From assembly GCA_051294375.1 (NCBI GenBank), contig CM119270.1, positions 13,991,316 to 14,055,315 of the forward strand: 64,000 bases of DNA. Direction: 5' to 3'. This stretch comes from Paraspadella gotoi (taxonomy: Eukaryota; Chaetognatha). Numbering within the stretch: the first letter of the stretch is position 1; the number at the start of each line of letters is the position of its first letter. Position numbers and translations under genes: made by a program. Positions 12,441 through 22,555 of the stretch are shown in pieces. Under the pieces are notes generated by a model. It did not search any database and was not told the DNA's origin. It was given only the letters and a program-made list of their open reading frames with translations.

Positions 12441-15207
12441 CCTTCCTTCAACTTGGCCTTGAGCCAAACGATCCTCTTCTTGATCTTCTCTCAGCACAAG
12501 GCGAAGTCACATCGCAGCACAGCGCCATCCCCGAGGAGGATGTAGCAGGCGGAGAGAATTCCGCCGTGCGGAGCTGACGCCTCGGAGAAAGGAGGGTTAG
12601 AGGCCGTCTAGGGCGAGCGGAATCTCTCTGGAGCAGAGTTGACTACCTGGATGATAGCGAGAATCAAATATAATCGACTTTGATTTATCAATGGCAAGTA
12701 AATGACAATGAAGTAAAAAGAAACGAAATGAATTAAACAATAATCGATATGATACAAATATAATAACTTAATGTTAATTTAATGTTAAGTGATCAATTTC
12801 CAGACGCAATCGCCAAACGATCAAGTCTCAAGCAGCGTTCAAAACAAACGAGACAGCACAGCCAAGAAAACAAGCAAAAACACGACACGATAAACCGCTT
12901 GTAACACAGGAGCGTCACTGGACGTCCTCCAACTCACTCGGCACGTAGTCCCCGAATCGATTGTCGAGAGAGTCACCGAAGCTGAGTAGATGGATCGTCG
13001 TCGTCCATCCTTCCGAGTGACCGACAAGAGCCGGCGCCCATAGCAGGTAGAGGATGAGGATTCCGGCCGTCAGCGTCAGCGGGACTCATGACGTCCTCTT
13101 CGTCGTCGTATTCGTCGTCGTCGTCGGCGTGTCAGTCGAAGAGTTTTTGGCGCGGTTGATAAAGCCTGAGAAAAATCATTGTCTCTTTAAGTAAACATTA
13201 AGTTACAAAGCAACAAGTTCTTTATTTGTTTTACAACGATGATTTAAAAATTTCGGACATCTTCGGTTCTTGATTTTGCCGAACCTTCTTCAGCGCAGGT
13301 TTTACAGTTTCACAATTATGCAAAAACTTATAATTAATAATTATGATATGAATGCAGTTAATATATAAATAGTTATTCGATTAATCATTGGAATTTAAAA
13401 TTTCTTTTTATACTGGCTGCAGATTGATTTAAAATTTTTACATGAATTAATTCATCATGTCAAAATTTTTTCATGAAATAATATATCATAAACATTCGTC
13501 AAAATTCCAACTCTCGATCCATAACCTAGTCATCCTTTCGTCCCCGCCGATCCTCGAAACTCTCGCCGACTTGACCGCAGAAATCCTTCGTGCTTAGTTT
13601 CTTGTGCGCCCTGCCGCCACCGCGCTGCGCCCCTCCCAATGTTGCCGTCGAAATGATGTTGGGCGTCTTCCGCGCTTGTTCGTCCTAATCTTTGAGTAGG
13701 CGTTCGACGAGATATCACGTCGTAGTTGCTGATGGAGATTAGTGGGTGTTATTAATTATATTGTGGCAACACATTCACTACGCTCACCCGCCGAGTGCAT
13801 CAGCGCAGCCCCGTTGCGTAAGAGCGAGAATTCTCTCTTCCACCAAACCGTTTTTGGGTCTCGCGCCCCATTGGTGTATCAATGCTATTAAGCGGACGGG
13901 ACGTCTAAGCCACAGTAGTGGCTAACTACAGTCAGATCCGAAGTTCAGAAACTAGGCAGATAACAGGCGGTGTTTGTCGTGGGCACTTAAAATATAATCA
14001 TATAAAGATGAATAAAAATGCAAACAATTTTACAGGCCCAATGATACGCTCAGTGATGTTTACGTACATTTAGAATATCGGTTAAACAAAAAAATGTCAG
14101 ATTTTAAAAGATGTACACTTGTTGTCAGCTCCGTCGAACACTTCCGCCATTCCTACGGGAACCTTTCTCCTCACCTCACCAAAGAAGACAACTCACTTGG
14201 TGCAATTTTCGTATCTTCTCTCTTTCCAACTCCTCTCCCGGTTCTCCTCTTCCTCCGCCCGCGTCTTCCTCTTCCTCATCTTGGTGCAGATTTTCCGCCA
14301 AGACGAAAGATGAGCGACGAATCTTTATGTGACGCACGCTGAAGAAGATTCGTCATCGGGACTCCGAGGAGACGAGGAGCAGGGCCGAAGATTGGAATGC
14401 CTGGGAGGAAGAGGATGATGGGAGACCTTTTTTCGATTCGCGCCGAGTTTCTAAAATTGAAGAGTCTGTTGCCATAAATTTTTGTATCCAACAAACGATA
14501 CAAACCGACGCAGGCGTAGCAAATGGCGACGATCCGTCCGGCACGTGTGAGGCGATGTTCCATAACCGATGGTGGAGAGATGGTGACGGCGAAAGAAGGT
14601 GGAGGCGGCCCAGCCCCAGCCGGCAGTCGTTACAGTCCTCGTGCTGACCGTACAGGCCCACCTGAGGTTGACCCGCGAGAAATGCGCGGAAAGTTGAATT
14701 AATGACTTTAAATGGAATATTTTTTGTCAATTTGATTTATACGAAAATCAATTACCGATTTATGATAAACAAGATGAGTGGTTAACTGGTTATACACAAT
14801 ATTTAATATTAAGATATAGATGTTAAATATTTTAAAAAAGAATCGTGTAATGACACTAACGCTCGCGGTAAGTGTCGAGACATTGGTAAGGTGTCGACGA
14901 AGATTGTCGGAGGTTGGGATCCGCGAAGGCGTTGATGTATCGATCCGATGGCCTTCACCTGCAACGAACCCAGACTTAATTCACGTTAACCAGACAAAAT
15001 TAATTCATTAAATTTTACAGATCGTCAATAGTTACTATGTATGTTATATAGGCGAACAAATTATCAAATAAAATAAAGGTTGAAAACAACTCTATAAGGA
15101 TGCAACAAAAACTTGAATTTTAAGCTACAAGGAATCCGATCACACCTGTGCTCGTCGATTGCCGACTTGTCTTCTTGCAAATTGACGAGCTGTCTTTTCC
15201 TCCAAAC
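12441..15207 (-). CDS. Two-pore-domain (K2P) potassium channel
   Basis: Core exons on the complement: 14661-14506 has DCNDCR in the extracellular cap region, the filter STIGYGTSP, and TRAGRIVAICYACVG of M2. It splices in phase to 14400-14197, which opens GIPIFG, so YACVG-IPIFG reads as the typical K2P M2. A loop exon lies at about 13731-13515. Exon 13165-12938 has an acidic DDDDEYDDEEDV stretch, then LTLTAGILILYLLW (M3) and FGDYVP (second pore filter), with donor A/GTGAGT. Exon 12573-12441 continues in phase with GGILSACYILLG (M4) and EKIKKRIVWLKAKLK. Possible upstream exons lie at 14965-14860 and 15207-15133. The product would be a plasma-membrane background K+ channel subunit forming dimers. 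Several one-base insertions or deletions break the frame inside invariant motifs, for example the GFG codons of P2 and the residues after TIGYGTSP. Subfamily (TWIK-like or other) is not decided. Confidence 0.85.
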
Positions 15208-15289
15208 AGTTGAATAATCCTAAATCATGAATAAAGCAGTAAACTAATAGAAACGGCTCACGAAGCTCGCAATTCATCCATCACGGAAT

Positions 15290-15412
15290 GACGGACCCAC
15301 CGGCGCAGAATAAACGGACGATAAGGAGCAAGTATGCCGACGGGGCCCGAAGGCCGAAAGCCGCGTTGGAACAAAATGGCCGACACTCGCCCCGCATCGC
15401 GCCGCCTAAATA
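15290..15412 (-). promoter_or_regulatory. CpG-rich block upstream of the K2P gene, candidate promoter
   Basis: This is a locally GC- and CpG-rich island in AT-rich DNA, just upstream (on the complement) of the most 5' K2P exon-like block. It contains AAAATGGCCG at 15373-15382, which on the complement is CGGCCATTTT, like a YY1-type element. No TATA box is seen. Promoter function is inferred from position and composition only. Confidence 0.35.
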
Positions 15413-15419
15413 TTGATTA

Positions 15420-16610
15420 AGCTATGGAATTTATCGGCGGTCTTGCGCACATTTGTTTTCCTTTGGAATCTTGAAGACTTCGTGCCGAGAGCGCTAGCAG
15501 TTAGTGCATGAATTTTTTTGTTAAAAAAAAAAACAGTGACGAGGTCCTTGGATTCAACATTTTTTAAAAAAATACTATAAAATTGTTCCTCTATTTTTTA
15601 ATTTAGGTGCTTCTGTAAAACTTACGCTTCGAGTCGCCCTGACTTGCTTCCTAAATTTTTATAAATTTGATAATTAACGTCTTTATTGTAAGGATGTAGG
15701 GTAATGGTGAAGTGAAAGTTTGGAATCAAAATTTAGCAGTTTATCTTGATACTATCATTTATTAGTGAATAGTTATTTTTTTTCAAATATAGTAGCCCAG
15801 TCAGCCTATTTTGTATATGTACTATCTCTATATACATGTCAAATTTCAATTTTTTTTTTAATTCTGAGAAGTTGACGAACAGATTCAGATTCCTCGTAAA
15901 ATGTTACTTAAAAAAAATAAAAATCTTTTCCAAAAAAATTATACTTTTTAAGCAGGAAATTGAAAATATGCGTTCTTAAATATAGTTTTTTACATTTTTA
16001 ACCCAACTAATAAAATAAATTTCTAAACAAGATTATATTCCTTATATCACTTTTTTAAGATCCAAGTCTGATCTTAAAATAAAAAAATTATTTGAAATTT
16101 TGGCTTATTATATATTTATTACTAATATATAATAGAGCTTACTGTGCCACTAAGTATATAAATTAAAAAATAAATTTACCAAAGTACTTTTATTAGTTTA
16201 CTCTTATGTTTTATTGCTAAATTTAATAATTTTTTTAATTTTATTATTTACATACACCTAATGTGGAGGATCACGGAGTTTCTGGAAATATCTGACTTTA
16301 ACTCTAACTTAAATTCCATAAGTTTAGAGCTCATTTATTTCTGATGGTTTTAAAACTCATAAGCTCTGCCAAAACTCACCTGTTTTACTAGTCATGTTTA
16401 ATAGTCACATTTGTTTGATAATTTTGTTTTCATCGTTCCGCCGCTGGATTTTAATTTTAGTTCAATTTGTTTCATTATCCCATCATTGATTTTTTGACCG
16501 TATATTGATACGTAAATAAAGCAAAAAAAAATTATTTTTTTTGGCGCAATTACTCAAGTAGTTGAAAATTTTGGATTGTTCAACTGGTTTCAAAAAAAGT
16601 AGAGCCACAA
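15420..16610. other. AT-rich non-coding stretch
   Basis: No open frame with splice signals and no recognisable repeat, apart from A/T homopolymers. It separates the K2P gene from the microsatellite region. Confidence 0.6.
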
Positions 16611-16615
16611 GGCAG

Positions 16616-16681
16616 TCTCTCTCTCTCTCTCTCTCTCTTTCTCTTCTCTCTCTCTCTCTCTTCTACTTCCTCCTCTCTCTC

Positions 16682-16714
<33 letters not shown>

Positions 16715-16933
16715 GTTCTCTCGTACACACGCGGATAAAATCGATAATAACCTCCATTCGTGAGGACACGCGAGACCAACGCCGAAAATTCTCGTAAGGG
16801 TGCCAATCAACATCATCATCATTATCATCTATCATCATCATCATCATCATCTTCAGTCATCATTATAATCATCATCATCATCAATCATATCATCATCATC
16901 ATCATCATNNNNNNNNNNNNNNNNNNNNNNNNN

Positions 16934-16969
<36 letters not shown>

Positions 16970-16973
16970 TGAT
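16616..16973. repeat. (CT)n tract followed by (ATC)n tract with gap
   Basis: CT dinucleotides run to about 16714. A trinucleotide ATC/CAT repeat then runs from about 16808 to 16970 and is interrupted by a 25-N gap (16909-16933). The poly-His or poly-Met reading frames are products of the repeat. Confidence 0.95.
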
Positions 16974-17812
16974 AACCATAAAAACTAAAAACATAAAAAC
17001 ATAAATCCTTTGACAAATATGCTATGTTTACTATTCAAGCCAAACGAAAAGGCAGATATGTGATATTGATGAGACCAATAATCCTAACAATTTAAAAATT
17101 GTCAACAAAAGACAACTGGATTTGGAGAGAGTCAAATCGCTTTTGACATAGCAGGTCTCTGCAAGCTTTCAATTAATAAAATGGAATTACTATCTTGGAA
17201 AAAAGTAACATAATTCATTTATTCAATAAAAAGTATACAAAACATGGATAAAACATTCTCAATATTTGGTATGCATTTCCTCGGCATCGACTACTGCCTG
17301 CATTCGTCTGGGTTTGCTCTTATACATCAAATTGAGGTATGACAACGAAATGTTTTTCGACATGTTTAACGCAATTCTTTCTCTTTTTTTTTCTGAGAGC
17401 TATAATAACACTTTTTTGAACCAGANNNNNNNNNNNNNNNNNNNNNNNNNNNNNNNNNNNNNNNNNNNNNNNNNNNNNNNNNNNNNNNNNNNNNNNNNNN
17501 NNNNNNNNNNNNNNNNNNNNNNNNNNNNNNNNNNNNNNNNNNNNNNNNNNNNNNNNNNNNNNNNNNNNNNNNNNNNNNNTGGCGACAAGCAATGAATACT
17601 TGTGTATATACTATTGAGCATAGAGATTTTAAAAGATGGCATGTTTTGAGAGCTTTCCACTAGTTAACCACACCAGCTTGTTCACGAGTTCATTTTAGGT
17701 TCAAAATCCTATCGATTATTTCACGATACATAATGTTACTAATAATATCTATACTCTAAAGAATAATTTGTTAGAAAATCTTATTACAGTTACTGTTTTT
17801 TTTCGCTGAAAA

Positions 17813-18155
17813 ATGAATTCATTTATTTTAATGTCGGCGACGATTTTGGTTGCTGTGAACTTCGTGCGGAGCGAGGTCAGTTGATGCATCTTGTTTTTCA
17901 TAATGAAATAAGACAAACTTAAACAAACTAACATTAAAATATTTGATTTTCAGGCGATACAAAGTAAACCAAGCAACAATCTTTTTGCGATAATTATTCG
18001 AAATGTCAATGCGGTGAGATGACTAAAGGATATATAGTGAAAAGTATCGATTTAGATAATATGAAACTGAACAAGATAGAATTATTTTAAGAGGGCGAAT
18101 GTCAAAAAGCGATGAACCAAAGAATTTTGCAAGAAGAGGTAAAAAGTACTTAAAT

Positions 18156-18248
<93 letters not shown>

Positions 18249-18464
18249 TTCTCTCTTCTCTTCTCCTCTCTCTGTCTCCCTCTCCAGGGCGAGCGACCTA
18301 ACCTTCCTGCTGCAGAGAGCGAGCCGCACTTCCGCATGATGCTGCACATGCTGCGACTGGCCAATTGCCTGGCGATGGCCTTGGTGGCGCTGGTTGGTCT
18401 GGCGCTCTGCTCCTTCCTCGTCACCGCTGAAGTTGAAGTCGAGAAAAGATGCGAGGAAATATGA
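17813..18464 (+). CDS. Possible small secreted protein locus (signal peptide exon, Cys-rich exon, membrane-segment exon)
   Basis: Exon 1 (17813-17875) is MNSFILMSATILVAVNFVRS plus E, a good signal peptide, ending at donor GAG/GTCAGT in phase 0. Exon 2 starts at 17954 after ttttcag. One frame soon stops; shifting by one T in a T5 run gives CDNYSKCQCGEMTKGY and a charged stretch to TAA. A later donor-like GAAGAG/GTAAAA lies at 18139. After the (CT)n tract an acceptor (ctccctctccag, 18287) opens a frame to 18464 with a hydrophobic segment CLAMALVALVGLALCSFLV and then EVEVEKRCEEI. The third block could instead be the start of another gene, since MMLHMLRLANCLAMALVALV itself resembles a signal peptide. 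Family unknown. The link between blocks is inferred. Confidence 0.4.
18160..18282. repeat. (CT)n microsatellite
   Basis: About 38 uninterrupted CT units, then imperfect CT. It forms the polypyrimidine tract directly ahead of the acceptor at 18287. Confidence 0.98.
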
Positions 18465-18828
18465 CGCGGATTAATAACAACAACGACAACCAAAGAAATT
18501 ATGATAATAAATTTTAAAATTAAGTTTAGGCTAAACATACGGCTTGTATATACGTAATTAGAGTTTTTAAATACAATAAATTATAAATATAATCCGCGCT
18601 TAATAATTGTCAGCTTATTTCGAATTTGAATAGAAAGCTTTAATTTACGGATTTTAATTTATAATTATAGTATATAATTTGTAATATAATATTACAAGCG
18701 GCCTATTTTTTTGCAATCAATCGATAAATAGCAGCAGGGCGAAAAACTGTTCCTCCTACAAACGGATAAAAAAAAAAAAAAAATCCAATCATTGCAGTTT
18801 TATTCTTTTGTTCCTCAAGAGTCTTGAA

Positions 18829-18830
18829 AT

Positions 18831-18890
<60 letters not shown>

Positions 18891-18892
18891 TG
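18829..18892. repeat. (GAC)n trinucleotide tract
   Basis: Nearly pure CGA/GAC repeats leading into the 72-bp minisatellite. Confidence 0.95.
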
Positions 18893-18895
18893 TAG

Positions 18896-19483
18896 ACGAC
18901 GGGTGCGTTCGAAGGGGATGAAAACGATGAAGACGAAAGAAAGGATGACGATGATGACAATGATGATGAAGGCGACCGTGACTATGGCAATGAAAACGAT
19001 GAAGACGAAAGAAAGGATGACGATGATGACAATGATGACGAAAGCGACCGTTACTATGTCAATGAAAACGACGAAGACGAAAGAAAGGATGATAATGATG
19101 AAAATGATGATGAAGTCGACCGTGACTATGGCAATGAAAACGACGAAGACGAAAGAAAGGATGATAATGATGAAACTGATGATGAAGGCGACCGTGACTA
19201 TGTCAATGAAAACGACGAAGACGAAAGAAAGGATGACGATGATGACAATGGTGACGAAAGCGACCGTGACTATGTCAATGAAAACGACGAAGACGAAAGA
19301 AAGGATGACGATGATGAAAATGATGACGAAGACGACCATTACTATGTCAATGAAAACGACGAAGACGAAAGAAAGGATGACGATGATGAAAATGATGATG
19401 AAGTCGACCGTGACTATGTCAATGAAAACGAAGAAGACGAAGACGGGTGCTTTTATGGGCCACAAAAACGACGGCGTCGATGA
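18896..19483 (+). CDS. Acidic 24-residue tandem repeat frame (72-bp minisatellite)
   Basis: Seven copies of a 72-bp unit begin at 18917, 18989, 19061, 19133, 19205, 19277 and 19349, with a truncated eighth. The unit encodes NENDEDERKDDDDDNDDE followed by GDRDYV-like residues. The frame is open from a TAG at 18893 to TGA at 19481 and ends in a basic QKRRRR tail. A second frame, Met/Lys/Thr-rich, is also open, so openness alone is not proof of coding. There is no ATG in the acidic frame; it would have to be an internal or last exon. If expressed, it would be an intrinsically disordered, highly acidic protein. Copies differ by both silent (GAT/GAC) and replacement changes (G/S/V/D before DR). 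Confidence 0.4.
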   Translation, partial: TTGAFEGDENDEDERKDDDDDNDDEGDRDYGNENDEDERKDDDDDNDDESDRYYVNENDEDERKDDNDENDDEVDRDYGNENDEDERKDDNDETDDEGDRDYVNENDEDERKDDDDDNGDESDRDYVNENDEDERKDDDDENDDEDDHYYVNENDEDERKDDDDENDDEVDRDYVNENEEDEDGCFYGPQKRRRR

Positions 19484-21279
19484 TTACGACTGAAACGACG
19501 ATGACTAAATCTAAATAAAAACGACGACGACGATGACGACGATCCCAACAGAAACAATGACAACGACCGCGACGATGACGACGAGGGTGACCACGTCGAT
19601 AACACTCAACAGCTAACGCAGTTTTCTGCTGACGCTTACAGTTACAATCTGACTCGAGTTGTTCATTTTCAACGAGAAGCATAAGCAAGTCCATTACAAC
19701 GACCGAGGCGATCCTAACGAGAACGAGAGAAAACAATGTAAGAACTGCAACAACAACAACACAACAAAAGAACATCGTCTCTCTGTTCATTTTTTCGGCG
19801 CAAAAATGTCATTTTCTTTCAGCCGAAGACGATGGAACCTCTTGGTTTCGAACCCTCGGGGGGAAAAAAACGTTCACCCTCGCGGGCGCGGCTCCGCCCC
19901 TTTCCTCTCCCCTTTTTGCCCCCTCGGGGCTGCTCGATCCAAGGGCTCTCTTAGGTGCTGTTGGAGGGCCCTTGGAGTATCCTCAGCGGGCGTCGGACGA
20001 CGCCCCCTATCGTGTCACGAGTTAATCGGGCGAATTGTTTTGTGGGAGGGAAAAGAAAACAGTTGAACTGGAGGAGAACAATTGGGGAGAATTGGCGGGA
20101 AATTGTTTCTTTTTATAGGAAAAAAAGGTGAAAACTGTTTTTTTGGGGGCAATCCATCGCGTATTTATTTTTTTTTTTTGCCCGGTTGAATTAACGAGTG
20201 TTTGTTTCTCGCGTCAGGTCAGTCATCACGCGAAAATATCTACCAATCCCGAAAGTGATAGCTCATTGCTCCACGAATTGCCCAACAATAAAGTTTAACG
20301 TTTAGGAACGTTGGAATTGTTAGAAACAAACAAGCCTGTCAAAGTCAGGGGCAAGATAGCTTATTTATTAAATGAATGGATTAATTTTTATATGTTGCTG
20401 GTTACAATTTCATAGTTAAAAACAAATTAGAGAAGAAAAATAAGTTTAAAATGGTTCGATAACTTAAAAGGACGCTTTTGATTAGATTCACTGAATAAGT
20501 AAAGAGAATGTTAAATATTTTAAATGGATTAAATTTGATAGCTTGATTCATGGGCAGAATGGAGGTAGGATTTAAAGTTACTGCCTTTTAGCTCAGTTTC
20601 CCAGTTTATATGACAGTACAGAAAGAGCCAAAGGTCACGGTGCAAGGAGTATTTTTAATCGGTTGGTCGCTTCACAAATCGTTGAAAACAAAGTGTGAAC
20701 GAGAAAAAAAGACGAACTAAGGATTCGATGATGAATTCAAAGATTGTGTCTGTGACAGATCTTATTGAAAGTTGATCAATGACTCGTGTTTTGCTTCCTG
20801 TAAGAATACTCGTAAACAACTTACCATCGAGGAGTTGAAGGGTGCTCATCTCTCTCTCTCTCNNNNNNNNNNNNNNNNNNNNNNNNNNNNNNNNNNNNNN
20901 NNNNNNNNNNNNNNNNNNNNNNNNNNNNNNNNNNNNNNNNNNNNNNNNNNNNNNNNNNNNNNNNNNNNNNNNNNNNNNNNNNNNNNNNNNNNNNNNNNNN
21001 NNNNNNNNNNNNNNNNNNNNNNNNNNNNNNNNNNNNNNNNNNNNNNNNNNNNNNNNNNNNNNNNNNNNNNNNNNNNNNNNNNNNNNNNNNNNNNNNNNNN
21101 NNNNNNNNNNNNNNNNNNNNNNNNNNNNNNNNNNNNNNNNNNNNNNNNNNNNNNNNNNNNNNNNNNNNNNNNNNNNNNNNNNNNNNNNNNNNNNNNCAGG
21201 CGACAACGCGTTGGTTGCCAAGCGATGGCCACGCCCATCGTCAGCGGCGACGCCCACCTCCGTCGTCTCTGATTGGACG
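19400..21279 (+). repeat. Large inverted repeat 1, left arm
   Basis: This matches the reverse complement of 22226-24215 along its whole length. Examples are the block cctcttggtttcgaaccc near 19840 against gggttcgaaaccaagagg near 23693, and the region around 21220-21279 against 22226-22300. The arms differ mostly by one-base insertions and deletions. The arm holds a 334-N gap (20863-21196) where the right arm has a GA microsatellite. No convincing gene lies inside. Confidence 0.9.
20329..20415 (+). repeat. Dispersed repeat, copy 1 (partial)
   Basis: Contains AAGCCTGTCAAAGTCAGGGG followed by a TTATTAAATGAATGGAT segment and ends near ACAATTTCATAG. It is shared with 23085-23180 (complement), 31897-32039 and 48596-48737. 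Confidence 0.85.
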
Positions 21280-21304
21280 NNNNNNNNNNNNNNNNNNNNN
21301 NNNN

Positions 21305-22225
21305 AATCTTCTCTCTTTCCTCTTCTCTCTCTCTATCTCTCTCTCTCTCTCGCTCTCTCCCCTTTCCTCTCACTCCTCTCTATCCTCTCTCCCTCCTCTC
21401 TCTCCATTCTTAATTCTTTCTCTTTTTAGGTCGGATCTGCTTATTAGCGCGCAGTATTCCGACCTATAATTCCTTTGTCGGTCCGTCGGTCCCCCACCCT
21501 AAATCTTGTCGTAATCATTAATCTATCCACTTCAAGAACTAAAATATTATGGCTAAAATTTTTTAAGCAAAAAAATGATGTCCGTCCCGGCCTGTCCTAA
21601 CTGTGCCTGTCTGTTTGTCTTTCTGTCCTGTCTGTCTTGTTTTTCTGTCTGTCCTGTCCTCTCTGTCCGTGTCCGTCCCTCCTTAACCAAAAAAACTTTA
21701 ATTATACTTACTACTGTGAGATTGGAGGTTGGATTGGGAATGATATTTTGGTGTGTGGGTAGGAAAATGTGTGAAAAGCTGGATTATTAAAGTTTTCAAT
21801 GGGAATTCGTGCGAGTGGAAAATGAGTTTTAAGAAAAAATGGAATAGAACCCATAAGTCCCAATAACTTAAAATCTTTTTTTTTATTAAATTTAACACGC
21901 CCATAATTACTAAAGATTAAAAAAATATAATTTGATATGATTGTGTTAAAATTAGGTTAAACAAGTAAAAAAGAAAAAAATTATTATATTAAAAAAATGA
22001 TGCATATTTTGAAAGATTGTTGCAAGAAGCTGGAAAAAGAACGATGCGTTGAAAAAACTGATGCAAGTTGATTTTAAGGGAGCTGATACCGCTTAAATTA
22101 TCGTGTGGCAGATCCGACATTGTTTTCTCAAAAGCTGTGTTTTAAAAAATTTTTTGTTAGCCATTCGTCGGGAGCCGAAACGGAGAAAAACGGTGATTGG
22201 GTCGGACGGAAAGCGATCGTGTCCA
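21305..22225. other. Spacer of inverted repeat 1
   Basis: Holds a CT tract (21305-21430), a CTGT/GTCC-rich stretch (21575-21690) and AT-rich sequence. GTCGGATCTGC at 21431-21442 recurs inverted near 22107, suggesting the inverted repeat extends weakly inward. No gene seen. Confidence 0.6.
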
Positions 22226-22494
22226 ATCAGAGACGACGGAGGTGGCGTCGCCGCTGGACGAATGGGCGGTGGCCATCGCTTGGCACCAACGCGTTGTCGC
22301 CTGCGCAGGTATGACGTCATCCCTCTCACTCCTGCCCTCACCCCCACCACTCGCTCTCTTTTTTCTCTCCTCTCTCTCTCTCTCTCTCTATCACGCTCGT
22401 CGCTCTCGCATTGGAGAGACTCGCCATCTTTCAGCGAAAAAGAGGATCTCTCGAGTAGATGTCTTTGTTGGACAAAGTGGTATTGGAGTACGAC

Positions 22495-22555
<61 letters not shown>

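Noticed and set aside
16760-16972. Poly-His frame
   Set aside because: Translation of an (ATC)n microsatellite and N bases.
18903-19493. Met/Lys/Thr-rich frame through the 72-bp minisatellite
   Set aside because: Alternative frame of the same repeat; the acidic frame is at least as open and compositionally more plausible.
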